From: Urophycis tenuis
Lineage: Eukaryota; Chordata; Actinopteri; Gadiformes; Phycidae
DNA length: 64,000 nt
Assembly (NCBI GenBank): GCA_036785325.1
Contig: JAXIVH010000104.1
Location: forward strand, 239,663-303,662
Direction of reading: 5' to 3'
The notes under the pieces are model-generated. The model saw nothing but the letters and a program-made list of their open reading frames with translations. It did no database searches and was not told the origin of the DNA. Shown piece by piece: positions 9,794 to 20,348 of the stretch. The translations under genes and the position numbers were made by a program. Position 1 is the stretch's first letter. Every line of letters starts with the position of its first letter.

Positions 9794-10012
9794 GACCCCT
9801 GGGGGGTGTACTACGAACCTCGATTAATATACCCAGGCTTAGTTTGGATAACCTGGATCGACAAATACGAAAGTCGCAATCAGAGTTAAACGGTACCACG
9901 AAGCTCACTTACGATTTGATTTGTCGAGCCAGGTTTTCCGCTTTAGTTTTGATTAGTTTTGATGCGTGTTCCCGTAAAAGAGGCGTAACCCAACGTTATT
10001 CACCATGACGCA

Positions 10013-10181
10013 ATGGATCCGACGGAGCGAAAAGGGAGAAGCGGGCTATGTACTTCACTCTGGAGGAGCAATTAGTCGTTATGAACTCATACGAGGAGTT
10101 TAAAAAGAAAATAACGGCAAGGGGCAATTGCCCATAATAAGGCTAGGGAGGTGTGCTGGCAAAAAATAGCAGATTCTGTGC
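10013..10181 (+). pseudogene. Myb/SANT-like exon of a Harbinger element, frame-broken
   Basis: In successive frames the exon encodes YFTLEEQLVVMNSYEEFK, ITARGN and then NKAREVCWQKIADSVR. This is the tryptophan- and Glu/Lys-rich pattern of the Myb/SANT-like DNA-binding proteins that accompany Harbinger transposases. At least two frame changes (near 10043 and 10132) break it. It ends at GTAAGT (10182-10187), a strong splice donor, as expected for the first exon of such a gene. The ATG at 10013 is in a different frame from the body. It is non-functional as it stands. Confidence 0.65.
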
Positions 10182-10253
10182 GTAAGTGAAAACATTCTGC
10201 ATAGCCTAATTGTCTAAAAATAACTATGCCGAATGCAGAATTGTTCGCCATTA

Positions 10254-10496
10254 ATCAGAATCAGAATCAGAAACACGTTTATTGCTAAGTAGGTTTGCAC
10301 CTACAATGAATTTGACTTGGTGCAATTGGTGCAAGAGAAAAACAGTAGTAAAAAAATATAAGTAAAATAAATAACTATAAATATATACGGAGCAACAGTG
10401 CATGCAAATTACTTGTCAAAGGTAGGATTCGAACCCACGTCTCCAGGGGAGATTGCGACCCAAGCGCAGCGCCCTAGACCGCTGTTCCATCCTTAC
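10254..10496 (-). mobile_element. tRNA-derived SINE with LINE-type tail, nested in the Harbinger element
   Basis: Read on the minus strand, 10496-10414 resembles a whole tRNA-Leu (CAG type): an A-box-like AGCGGTCTAGGGCGC, a variable arm and the B box GGGTTCGAATCC. The acceptor stem has two mismatches and two G-U pairs, and the anticodon loop is altered (CTTGGGT), so this is a decayed tRNA-like head rather than a tRNA gene. The body ends in GCAATAAACGTG and a TGATTC repeat (plus strand: AATCAG x3), a LINE-type 3' tail. CATT-like bases flank both ends. Confidence 0.7.
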
Positions 10497-10614
10497 ATTT
10501 TGGGAAAATTGTGCATATGATTGTAAAATGCAGAAGCAACCTGATTTGTTCTGTTATTTAGGGAATTCATTTCAAATACATCCTATCTGTAAAAAAGTAT
10601 TGCATGTGCCAGAA

Positions 10615-10772
10615 GGTAGTGACGGTGGTGTGGTGGATTATGTGAACTGCACACCAGCGACCGGTGTTCATATCTTGCCTGTCCATCATCATGCCTTTTA
10701 CCCCATCTAGATTGGGTGTTAGCACGACCGTCCTTAATAAGCACAAAAAAGAGTATTTTATTCTATTCTATT
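10615..10772 (+). mobile_element. Degenerate tRNA-derived SINE
   Basis: GGTGGTGTGGTGGATTATG resembles an A box and GGTGTTCATATC, about 40 bases on, a worn B box. The element ends in AAGCACAAAAAAGAG and a TATTC repeat (10750-10775), a typical SINE/LINE tail. Family not identified. Confidence 0.5.
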
Positions 10773-11129
10773 CTAAAAATATATATATACTGTATATTCA
10801 ATGTGGTAAGTTGCAATAATGTCAGGTGAATGTAGCCTATGATTTGCAATAGGATAGGCTCTAACCTTTCATCTGATGTTGAATACCTGTAGCAAATAAG
10901 AACAAAACTCAGCGAAACACCCTGAATAGGAGGCGGCGCTGAGCTTTAAGTAGCCGATCTAATCGGAAAGTTAGCTGAAAACCTCCTCCCGACCAGGTTT
11001 GGTTGCGAGCATAAGTTACCATGGTGATATAGCGCCGCTAAAAGAGAGCGACTTTCGTATGACAGCTAACCCAGGCTTTGAGCTCAACATACCTCGCTAA
11101 CCCACTAATCGAGCTTCGTAGTACACCCC

Positions 11130-11753
11130 CCTGGTGGCAGACCTGCTGTTTGTGTTTGTATGCATGTTTGTTTGTACTTTTGTATGAGCTTTGTGTCTCT
11201 GTTATTTTTTTCTAAAGCATGTAAAGCACATTGTTTAAAAAAAACACACAAAAAAGTGCTTTATAACTAAAGTTTTACTTTACTTACTTATACGGGCCCC
11301 AACACATACACACACATGCACACACACAGACACACATATCCACACACACACACACAGGAACATGCACACACACACAGAGGCTCACACACTCATACAATGC
11401 CGCTCATAATACATAACACTGGGTATTTATGCTCATGCAACAAATGGAAACACTCACTGAGCAGTGGAACAAGTGGTCACTGAACCTATGAACTCTCTGC
11501 TGAAAGGTCTGTGGGCTCCTAATGTTTCAGAGTTACCTGTAATTATAATCTATTTACTGTCAAGACCCCCACCCCCCTCTCCTCCCTCTCTTTGTGTCTC
11601 CTCTGCCCAACTAAGCAGAATAATTAAAAGAGAACGCAGGTTAGGATAAAACAGTCTCTGATTCCTGACACGTAAACCTTGCCGTGTGTGTGTATATATG
11701 TGTGTTAGGGTTTGTGTCTTTGTGTCCATGTGTTGCTGTGTGTATCTGCATGT
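11130..11753. other. Unassigned sequence with CA- and TG-rich stretches
   Basis: No gene is seen. An interrupted CA-rich stretch occupies about 11304-11395 and a TG-rich stretch about 11683-11750, the latter abutting the LTR of element C. Open frames here are by-products of repeat composition. Confidence 0.5.
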
Positions 11754-12273
11754 TGTGGCAACCCTGATCGTCGGCGGTGTATGCTCTCTTAAAACACACG
11801 CTGAAACAGGGTGGCAGTGCAGCGGTTTTATTGCTCGCAGCTCACACAAAAAAGGAAAATCAAACAGCAAAATCAGGTACTTCCCCAGTGGGGCAAACAA
11901 AAAAGGGTTGCGTCTCGGACCCGGGCCCGTTCGGGAGGGGGCGTGGATCTCACTCCCCTCGTCCGCTCGCTCCGCACTGTGGGCGAAACGTTTAGGCGTT
12001 AGAGCGCTCTTTTCGGTACTCGTTTCCTACCGAGTCCGTCTTCCCCTCCACTTTTCCCCCCCTTCTTCCCCGTGCCTGGCCTTTAAATCTCCTCTTCCAC
12101 CTGGCCCTCCCAGGTGCTCCCAATCTCCCTGATTGTCCGGGTCTGTTCGATGTGTCCTCCAACGCCGCCACGCTGAACGGCACATATCTCCCGCGGACAA
12201 CCTGTCCGTGGAGACGGCGCCGCGCCGGGTGCGGGCGTGGATCGTCCGCGCCCGGCAGCGCGGGGTTGCCACA
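11754..12273 (-). repeat. 3' LTR of element C
   Basis: 520 bases with inverted termini TGTGGCAACC and GGTTGCCACA. Its start, middle and part of its end recur at 16577-16769. On the minus strand a purine-rich stretch, GAGGGTGGGGG, precedes it as the polypurine tract. The pol reading frame continues through the tract and about 280 bases into the LTR. Confidence 0.85.
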
Positions 12274-14274
12274 CACCCCCACCCTCGGCAGCAAGCCGGG
12301 AGTCCCTCGGGTTAGCCCTAGGCAGGTGTCCCTCCGGGATAGGGCGTCCGCATTGGCGTGGGCCCGTCCTGGCCGATGGACCACCTGGAAGCTGTAGTCT
12401 TGGAGAGCCAGGAACCAGCGTGTCACTCTGGCGTTGGTGTCCTTGGCTGTCGCCATCCATCTCAGGGGGGCGTGGTCCGTGACGAGGGTAAAGTTGCGTC
12501 CGAGGAGGTAGTATCGGAGTTTCTCCAGGGACCACTTGATCGCCAGCGCCTCCTTCTCTATGGTTGAGTAGGCCCTCTCGCTGGCAAGGAGTTTCTGGCT
12601 GAGGAAGGTCACCGGGTGCTCCTCTCCTGACCGGACCTGGGACAGAACAGCTCCCAGCCCCACCTCGGATGCGTCGGTGTGGACCACGAAGGGTAGGTCA
12701 AAGTCCGGGGTGATGAGCAGTGGCTCAGTGCAGAGGGCCTGCCGTAGGCGTGAGAAGGCCTCCTCTGCCTCTTCCGTCCACTCCACTCGGTCGGGTAGAG
12801 TCCTCCGCGTCAGCTCGTGGAGGGGGCTGGCCAGTGTTGCGAACTGTGGGATGAACTGTTGGTAGTACCCGACGAGCCCCAGGAAAGACTTTACCTGCTT
12901 TTTAGTTTGCGGCCTGGGCCAGGTCTGGATGGTCTGCACCTTTTCCTCTTGGGGTTTTACGTTGCCCCTCCCTACTCGATATCCCAGATAGGAGGCCTCT
13001 TCCAGGGCCAGGTGGCACTTCTGGGGGTTGGCTGTGAGTCCGGCGGTCCGGAGCGCCCCCAGGACGGCTCGGAGGTGGTGTAGGTGCAGGGCCCAGGTGC
13101 TGCTGTGGATCACTATGTCGTCTACATACGCGGCGGCATATTGCCTGTGGGCCCGTAGGACCCGGTCCATCATCCTCTGGAAGGTTGCGGGTGCCCCGTG
13201 CACCCCGAACGGGAGGACAGTGTATTGGTAGAGTCCGTCTGGGGTGGCGAATGCCGTCTTCTCCCGGGCCCGCTGGGTGAGGGGGACCTGCCAGTATCCC
13301 TTTGTTAGGTCAAGGGTGGATATGAACCGGGCCGGGCCCAGTCGCTCGATCAGCTCGTCTATCCGGGGCATGGGGTAGGCGTCGAAGGCTGATACTTTGT
13401 TCAACTTCCGGAAGTCGTTACAGAACCGGTATGATCCATCTGGTTTGGGGACCAGAACCACCGGGCTGGACCAGGCGCTCTGGGATTCCTCTATGACCCC
13501 CATCTGCAGCATGCTCGCGACCTCTGCCCTGATGGCGGCGCGTCGTGCCTCCGGGATACGGTAGGGGCGGAGGCGGACTCTGGCTCCCGGTTCCGTCCGG
13601 ATGTCGTGGCTGGCCGTAGTTGTCCTTCCGGGTCGCTCAGAGAAGACGTCCAGGTGTTGGAGTACTATTTCTCTCATGTCCTGGGACTGGCTTGGGCTTA
13701 GCGCCTCCCCCACCGGTACCTCGGGAAGGGGTAGTCGAGCGACCAGTGTCAGGAGAGCCGGGTCCCTTGGGGTGGTCAGCGGTTGCCACCGCTTCAGCAG
13801 GTTGATGTGGTAGGTCTGGATGGCCTTGCGTCTTCCCTGTTGCCGCACCCGGTAATTGACGTCGCCGACCCGGTCGATGATGTCATAGGGTCCCTGCCAT
13901 TTGGCCAGAAACTTGCATTCCGAGGTCGGGATGAGAACGAGTACCTGGTCCCCCGGGTTGAAGGTGCGCAGTTGGGCCCCTCGGTTGTACACCCGGGCTT
14001 GGGCTTGTTGGGCTCTCCCGAGGTGCTCCCGGACCACGGGCCAGATCTGTGCCATCCGGCCCCGCACCTGCTCTACATGCTCGATGACGGTGCGGTGGGG
14101 GGACGGTCTGCTCTCCCAGGCGTCCCGGGCGATGTCGAGCAGTCCTCTCGGTCGTCGGCCGTAGAGTAGCTCGAATGGAGAGAAGCCCGTGGAGGCCTGG
14201 GGTACTTCTCTGATGGCAAACAGGACGTGTGGAAGTAGCTGGTCCTAGTTTTTCCCATCTACTTCCATGACCTT
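11992..14274 (-). pseudogene. pol: Reverse transcriptase-RNase H part of Pol, element C
   Basis: It copies element RNA into DNA and degrades the RNA template. The open frame from 14067 (GTG) is in frame with the integrase frame upstream but separated from it by TAG codons at 14275-14277 and 14245-14247. Numbering from 14067: a GPY/F-like integrase C-terminus (KWQGPYDIIDRVGDVNYRV, 56-74); RT about 185-360 with NDFRKLN and catalytic YVDD (314-317); RNase H from about 440 with HTDASEVGLGAVLSQ, VTDHAPLRWM and ADALSRRD (about 563). After RNase H the frame runs through the polypurine tract into the LTR and stops at 11992; that last ~90 residues has no recognisable domain. Confidence 0.85.
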
Positions 14275-15474
14275 CTACAGCATGGTTTTTAGTGTCTTGT
14301 TGAACCTCTCCACCAGTCCGTCGGTCTGGGGGTGGTAGACGGAAGTCCGGAGGTGGCGGATCTGTAACAGACTGAGGAGGTCCTTCAGCACCCGGGACAT
14401 GAAACAAGAGCCTTGATCTGTCAGTATTTCCCTGACTATCCCCACCCTGCTAAATAAAGTCATTAGTTCCCTTGCCACTGCCTTGGCGGTGGCGGCACGG
14501 AGGGGAACAGCCTCGGGGTAACGGGTGGCGTAGTCTACCATGACTAAGATGTATCTGTGGCCTCGACTAGTTCGGGGGAGGGGGCCTACAATGTCTAACC
14601 CGAGTCTGTCAAACGGGACTTCTATTAGTGGCATGGGAATGAGGGGGTTCCGTACTGAGGGCCTCGGCGCCATGCGTTGGCATTCAGGGCAGGCCCGGCA
14701 GTAATCCTCGACATTCTTTTTCACCCCTGGCCAGTAAAACCTGTTCAGGATTCTGTCCCTAGTCTTGTCCATCCCCAGATGAGCCCCAAGGAGGTGGGTG
14801 TGGGCCATATATAGTACTTTGCTCACATATGTCCTTGGAACTACCAATTGTTCCGCCTCCTCGCCCCCCCTCTGTACTACCCTATATAATAACCCCCCCC
14901 GGGTACTAAAGTGTGGGTACTGCCGACTACTCACCGAGTCCCGAGATCCCCCCTCGTGGACTTGCACATGCCCCCAGGCATGTCTGAGTGCGTCGTCTTT
15001 CAGTTGGGCGGTGGCAAACTGACCGCCCCTGTCCTCGCCTCCCTCGACGGCAAGGGGGAAGTCGGAGAACTCAGTGAGGGGTGGGCTCTCTCTCTCATCG
15101 GGTGGGGGTGTCTGCTCGGAGGCAGTCATCGTGTCCGGGGTCCCCGGTGGTAGGGAGTCCGTGGACGAGGCGTGTGGTTGGTGTACCGCCTCGCTCGGGG
15201 GTCTGTCGGGGGCCTCATCGTCGGAGTCGGACCGGGACGGCGTGGGGCGTCCTGCCATATAGGCGGACCGGCTCCGCAGCCAGCGTCGTCTGGTCCGGGG
15301 ATGTCGGGGTGGGGGTGGCCGGAGCTCTGCCCCTAACAGTTTTTTAAACATGGGGCAGTCCTGTCCGATTAACAGGGGCACAGGAAGGTTCGGCACCACC
15401 CCGGCCCGGATCGTGAAGGTCCCCTTCGGGGTTTGTACGGTGACCCGAGTCGTATCATACGTCTCTGTTTGGCC
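14275..15474 (-). pseudogene. pol: Protease end and integrase part of Pol, element C
   Basis: The frame opens with the second half of the protease (PVPLLIGQDCP), then a disordered Ser/Pro/Asp-rich linker. Integrase follows: an HHCC zinc-binding region (HTHLLGAHLGM ... CRACPECQRM) and a DDE core with LDIVGPLPR, MVDYATRYPEA, TDQGSCF and LVERFNKTLK. Two in-frame TAG codons, 14275-14277 and 14245-14247, end the frame just after the catalytic core; beyond them it stays open into RT. A single-base shift near 15480 separates it from gag-protease. Integrase before RT is the diagnostic feature of this element type. Confidence 0.88.
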
Positions 15475-16525
15475 CGTGGATGCAGCCCACGACGACTCTC
15501 TGTCCGGGAGGCCCGTCGGCCAGGTCGGGTCTGATCAAGGTGACCATGCTCCCTGAATCGAGGAGGGCATGGGTGTCATGTCGCCCCACCCAAACCGGCA
15601 GGCTTGGGGATACGGTTCTCTGGTGAGACCAGCAAGTGGTACGGAGGCAGGCTCCCCCCCTCCGGTCGGACAGACTGGCAGTGGGCATCGACACGTCCCC
15701 TGCTCCGGGACAATGGCGCGCCAGGTGGCCCTTCTGTCCGCAGGTGTAGCACCTCCACTCCTCTCTCGGGGTCTGAGGGCCAGGGCCTCGGCGGTCCCCG
15801 GGGTTCTGAGTCGGGAAGGCTGGTGCACGGAAGGGCGGGGTCTGAACATGCTGGGTCTCCGCCACCCGTCCCCGTCGCTCGGGTCGCGCCTCGTCCCCTC
15901 CGGGAGGCGGGGCGGTCCCTCTGCACAGCCACTGGGTGACTTGGTGGTTCTCCAGGAGCTCGACGAGGTCATTCACCGTCCGGGGTTGGTTCCCCGAGGC
16001 CCAGCGTTTGGCCCCGGGGGGTAGGGATCGGATGCAGCGGTCTATCACGAGCCGGTCCAGCAATGGGGGTCCGTCTCCGTCTACGAGCCACCACTCAGCT
16101 AGGCGGACGAGGTGTAAGATCTGGCCTCTCACCGAGCCGAGCGGGTCGTAAGTCCAGTCATGGTAGCACTGCGCCTGGGCTGGGAGGCTGTGCCCATAAT
16201 GCGCGAGGATGGCCTGTTTGAGCGTGGGATAATGCCCCGCCTGGAGGGGCGTGAGGTCCCGGTAGGCTCGTTGAGCTTCCCCGGTCAGGAAAGGCGCTAG
16301 GATGTGGCCCCACTGGTCTGCCGGCCACCGCTCCCGATCTGCGGTCCACTCGAAGATCTCGAGGTACACCTCGACGTCGTCATCCGGACCCATTTTCGTT
16401 AGCCGTTTCGTGGGAGCGGCGTAGGCTGGTTCCCGAGCGAGCTGCTCGGCCATCCGGACCATACATCTCTGCAGTACCTCGATCTCCTCGTCTCTCGTTG
16501 CGGGTTGGTTTGCCGGCTCCATCAT
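15455..16525 (-). pseudogene. gag: Gag with SCAN-like domain and start of protease, element C
   Basis: A 356-residue open frame starting about 50 bases inside the 5' LTR, MMEPANQPATRDEE. Residues about 50-200 form a helical region (EIFEWTADRERWPADQW, FLTGEAQRAYRDL, ILHLVRLAEWW, VNDLVELLENHQ) with the pattern of the SCAN domain, which published work derives from Gag of Gmr1-like elements. A CCHC knuckle, CYTCGQKGHLARHC, is at 259-272. The protease active site reads LLDSGSMV (about 320-327), with serine in place of the commoner threonine. The frame is lost by a one-base shift near 15480 inside the protease. Gag itself appears intact. Confidence 0.85.
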
Positions 16526-16576
16526 GGTCTGGTTTGAGGTTCTTCAACGGATCGCGTTGCCTGCATTCTCCACCAC

Positions 16577-16769
16577 TGTGGCAACCCCGATCGTCGGCGG
16601 TGTATGCTCTCTTAAAACACACGCTGAAACAGGTACTTCAGGTACTTAAATCTCCTCTTCCACCTGGCCCTCCCAGGTGCTCCCAATCTCCCTGATTGTC
16701 CGGGTCTGTTCGATGTGTCCTCCAACGCCGCCGCGCTGAACGGCACATATCTCCCGCGGACAACCTGTC
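16577..16769 (-). repeat. Internally deleted, truncated 5' LTR of element C
   Basis: It matches the first ~57 bases of the 3' LTR copy, then a short AGGTACTTC-like piece from its middle, then the stretch equivalent to about 12087-12211. At CAACCTGTC it breaks into a TG repeat and the remaining ~60 bases of the LTR are gone. The rearranged join contains AGGTACTT twice, suggesting slippage or microhomology repair. The adjoining leader on the minus strand has TGGTGGAGAATGCAGG as a candidate primer-binding site; I could not match it to a tRNA. Confidence 0.8.
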
Positions 16770-16782
16770 TGTGTTTGTGTTG

Positions 16783-16846
<64 letters not shown>

Positions 16847-16849
16847 TGA

Positions 16850-16889
<40 letters not shown>

Positions 16890-16891
16890 GA

Positions 16892-16929
<38 letters not shown>

Positions 16930-16966
16930 GATGTGTGTGTGTGTGTGTGTGTGTCTGTGTGTCTGA
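16770..16966. repeat. (TG)n compound microsatellite
   Basis: About 200 bases of TG with interspersed TTGATG and TCTG interruptions. It directly replaces the outer end of the 5' LTR of element C. ORFs here are repeat artefacts. Confidence 0.95.
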
Positions 16967-17260
16967 TGACAACACCCCAGAGCAGCCAGCAAGGTGCACA
17001 CAGGACCAGACTAAATGGTGGCAGCAGGGAAACTAAAGCGTGGATCTGTTGAATTAGGGACGCCTCACATCACACCAGCAGCACATCCCCTCAGTGTGCC
17101 GACACACCGTCAGCCAAGACCGCCGACAGGAAGCGGAACTGAACCCAGTTGTTCAACCAGCAGGTTGTTGCTTTGTTTACTTTGAATCAGCGAGTGAGTT
17201 ACTGGTTAGAATTATTTGAATGTAAAAGTTTAACAGTGTTCATATTTTAGACGGGGGTTA
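16967..17260. other. Unassigned flank
   Basis: Unique-looking sequence with no coding or RNA signal that I can support. Confidence 0.4.
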
Positions 17261-17847
17261 AAGGTCCCATGGCATGAAATTTTCCCTTTATGAGGTTGTT
17301 GTTTTTTTTAACAATGCTAAAAGTTCCCCTAGCCTGCCTATGGTCCCCCAGTGGCTAGAAATGGCAATAGACCTAAACCATGCACTGGAGATCATTCTTC
17401 ACCTTTGGGAATGTGAAAGTTCAGACGGGCCGATCTGGAGTCTTCCCCTTATGTCGTCATAAGGGGAAAGGTTACTTCCCCCTGCTCTGTCTTGCTCGCC
17501 CAAAGCTCTTTGGCCAGCCCACAAGAAAATTAGCTGAGCTATAACCGCCATATAACCGCCATATTGTTTTTCCTCGCTTTTAGCATCGATACCGATACAT
17601 CATGGCTTGCACGCGAGCAAAGTATGGCAGTTGCTCTGTAGTTGGATGTACAGATGAACATAAAAGTCTGTTTGTAATTCCTTCATCCGAACCTCTGAAG
17701 AGCCAATGGATTCATTGTATTTTTTTCTGGAAACGCGCCGACTCAACATCCCAAAGTTTTGTGTATGTGCACCAATACAGAGCATGTCTGAAAATTAAGT
17801 CTGGATCGGTACCAACTCTCCTTGGTTCAACTACAAACGTCGGACAA
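17261..17847 (+). pseudogene. THAP-type zinc-finger exon of a DNA transposon, decayed
   Basis: From the ATG at 17602 the frame reads CSVVGCTDEHKSLFVIPSS followed by LKSQWIHCIF, then, after frame damage, LKIKSGSVPTLL. This is the outline of a THAP zinc finger (C-x4-C, a tryptophan, a C-terminal proline). The second zinc-binding pair is lost in the damaged stretch. The exon ends at a strong GTAAGT donor (17848). The 5' region, starting AAGGTCCCATGGCATG at 17261, is a sequence I recognise as widely repeated in fish, so this is probably a transposon copy (ISL2EU or P-like, both of which can carry THAP) rather than a host gene. Confidence 0.5.
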
Positions 17848-17966
17848 GTAAGTCAATTAACGCTATATCATGTTGTTGCTTTCCTGTATAGGGTTACCTT
17901 GTTACCCCAAGAACGGGGCTGTATCATTAGCTCTGCAGCTAACAGCTAATAGTTCAGTTACTGTCG

Positions 17967-18290
17967 CTAATATAAAGGTAGATAGCATAAGGTATGTGTG
18001 TGCGAGTGTTGTACACTTCTTTGTTCTTCGCGAGTCTGAGAGTCGCTGATCTGGAGTGGTCTGTCAACGTTCTGCTGAACACGCCTGAAATCGATCAACA
18101 TCTCCGTAGTCTTGGAAACATTTAGGAGTAGGTTGTTGTCTTGGCACCAGTTTGAAAGACTGTCGACCTCATTCAAGTAAGCCTGCTCATTGTTCTTAGA
18201 AATGAGGCCAGCTACTGCTGTGACATCAGCAAACTTGACAATGATGTTGGAGTAATGTACTGCTGTACAGTCAAATTGTGACACTATGAG
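17967..18290 (-). pseudogene. LINE reverse transcriptase fragment
   Basis: The frame reads IIVKFADVTAVAGLISKNNE, then VDSLSNWCQDNNLLLNVSKT and EMLIDFRR. This is the palm region of a non-LTR retrotransposon RT of the L2/Rex1-like kind. The catalytic FADD has become FADV, so it is dead. Only about 90 residues remain. It lies between the THAP-type exon and the candidate next exon, as an insertion in their intron. Confidence 0.75.
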
Positions 18291-18814
18291 TCAATTACAA
18301 ATGCTTTGAAATTGATTATGAAATGCTACAATATAATATATATATTGTATACTCAGTTTATGAGTCTCTATATGAAGTGGAATCTTTTTTGCTTTCATGT
18401 AGGAATTTTAAAGAAACTGGCAGAACTCAGTAAGAATAAAGATTGAGAAACTCAAGAAGTGGATGAAAAGCATTAACAACCACATACTGTATACTGGACT
18501 TCAGCTGGTTCAACCCCAGGGCCAGAGGGAATTGCAAAGTGGTCACATATGGTCCTGAACCATATGCGAGATGTCCACACACATGAGGATCCTCATACTC
18601 TTTAAGTGTGAGCATGTAATACACAAGACAATTGACAAGAATAAATGTCTCCAAGCAGGTATTTCACCACTATACAGGATGAATGTCAAAACAGTAAACT
18701 ACACACAGTTATTTAGTCACTTTTAGAAATGCACCAGAGAGCATTGCTGTAATGTGTTTTAGTGTGTGTCTTAATGTACTGTTTTCTAATATGATTTTTT
18801 TTTATTGTTTGCAG

Positions 18815-18966
18815 CAACTCCAGCTTTCTACGAGTTGGAGAAGCTGCTGACAAACAAAAGACTTGAGCATGAGAATAAACAATACAAGACGAGACGCACT
18901 GATCCCAGCCTGGACATCAGACCCCCACATCACTTGTACTGTTACTTTGCTGCAGAGCGACTTTGA
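18815..18966 (+). pseudogene. Candidate second exon of the THAP-type gene
   Basis: A pyrimidine-rich tract ending in TTTGCAG precedes an open stretch with FYELEKLLTNKRLEHENKQ and ends in TGA at 18964-18966. The ELEKLLTNKRL motif recalls proteins repeated in fish genomes that follow a THAP domain, but I cannot confirm this. It could be a chance open stretch. Confidence 0.3.
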
Positions 18967-19711
18967 GTGAACGAAACCCCAAAACGTTTACAATGAAAGC
19001 ACATCAAGTGGGTTCAGATTCCGGCACCCAGTGTGAGCAGAGAGGCAGTGCAGCTAAACGTCTCTCCACATACGCTCCACACACAGAGCAGAGGATGGCC
19101 TCATGGCTGCTCTCTGAAAGGGGACTCTCTGAAGACTCCTCAGCCACTAAACGCTAAATCCATATCACAGTTCAACAGCATAAAGGAAGCAATTCAAGTG
19201 ACAGCACGCCTGGCTGGGTCGTTTGTGTGTAGCAGATTTGTAGTTCTGCAGAGGTATTCTGTCACTTCACAGAACACAGATATCATTTGTTATCATGCAA
19301 AGATTAATAGAGATGAATAAAGGGACCAAGGGGGAATACATGAATAAGGAAACCATCGTTTTTCATTCAAGCCGTGTAATCAAGCAAAATCTACCCTTTT
19401 TGTCTTTGTTTAGCATAAAATGAACAGAGCTTATAAAGAATAAGAAATAAACAGCACAATATGGCTGACTAAATTCATTAGGATTGATTTCCCTGAAGCG
19501 ATCATTCATACGACTGCCAGAGGAATCATGATCAAAATGGTGCAAGATGTGTGTGCTTGGTTGTATGTGTGTGTGTGTGTCTGTGTGAGTCATTTGAGTT
19601 AATTTGCGTTTTATATTAATAATTACAGCAATAACAATTGTATTTTTACATCACTTAACAAGGCAATCAAAGACACTTTACAACGTCAATGAAATACACC
19701 AGTAAACAACA
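18967..19711. other. Unassigned sequence
   Basis: No gene or known repeat is seen beyond a short TG stretch (19560-19590). Confidence 0.4.
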
Positions 19712-20105
19712 CATGTGTGTGTGTCTGTGTGTTCACTGTGTCTGTGTGTGTCTGTGTGTTCACTGTGTGTTTCTGTGTGTGTTCACTGTGTGTGTTCACT
19801 GTGTGTGTCTGTGTGTGTTCACTGTGTGTGTCTGTGTGTGTTCACTGTGTCTGTGTGTGTACACTGTGTGTGTCTGTGTGTGTTCACTGTGTCTGTGTGT
19901 GTTCACTGTGTGTGTCTGTGTGTGTTCACTGTGTCTGTGTGTGTTCACTGTGTGTGTCTGTGTGTGTTCACTGTGTGTGTTCACTGTGTGTGTCTGTGTT
20001 CACTGTGTGTGTCTGTGTGTGTTCACTGTGTGTGTCTGTGTGTTCACTGTGTGTGTCTGTTCACTGTGTGTGTCTGTGTGTGTTCACTGTGTGTGTCTGT
20101 GTTAA
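19712..20105. repeat. TG-rich minisatellite
   Basis: Repeated TGTGTGTCTG and TGTGTGTTCACTG blocks with a unit of about 20-40 bases, about 390 bases in all. Open frames rich in Cys-Val are composition artefacts. Confidence 0.95.
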
Positions 20106-20141
20106 GTTCACGTTTCTCTTCTGGCTCCCGACCTGTCACAC

Positions 20142-20348
<207 letters not shown>

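Larger units (their letters stand above)
9803..11129 (+). mobile_element. Decayed Harbinger-type DNA transposon
   Basis: The left end GGGGTGTACTACGAACCTCG and the reverse complement of the right end GGGGTGTACTACGAAGCTCG form terminal inverted repeats of about 24 bp with one mismatch. CCTGG flanks both sides, although part of that may belong to the TIR. Inside the left end is a broken Myb/SANT-like exon, the second protein typical of PIF/Harbinger elements. The right end has GTTACCATGGTGAT, which I associate with fish Harbinger ends. The transposase gene is missing, and two SINEs are nested within. Superfamily assignment is inference from the Myb-like exon and the TIR. Confidence 0.65.
11754..16769 (-). 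mobile_element. Gmr1-type Ty3/Gypsy retrotransposon C, defective
   Basis: On the minus strand the order is damaged 5' LTR, gag with SCAN-like domain and zinc knuckle, protease, integrase, reverse transcriptase, RNase H, 3' LTR. Integrase upstream of RT is the Gmr1 arrangement (first described from Atlantic cod); ordinary Gypsy elements have integrase last. The 3' LTR (11754-12273) is complete. The 5' LTR (16577-16769) has lost its interior and its outer end runs into a TG repeat. A frameshift in the protease region and two TAG codons after the integrase core make this copy dead. It is clearly more GC-rich than its surroundings. Confidence 0.9.

Noticed and set aside
10414..10496. Possible functional tRNA gene on the minus strand
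   Set aside because: Acceptor stem mismatches, altered anticodon loop and damaged A box, and it continues into a SINE body and LINE-type tail.
11686..12132. 148-codon frame across the TG stretch and LTR of element C
   Set aside because: Starts in a microsatellite and ends in an LTR; no domain.
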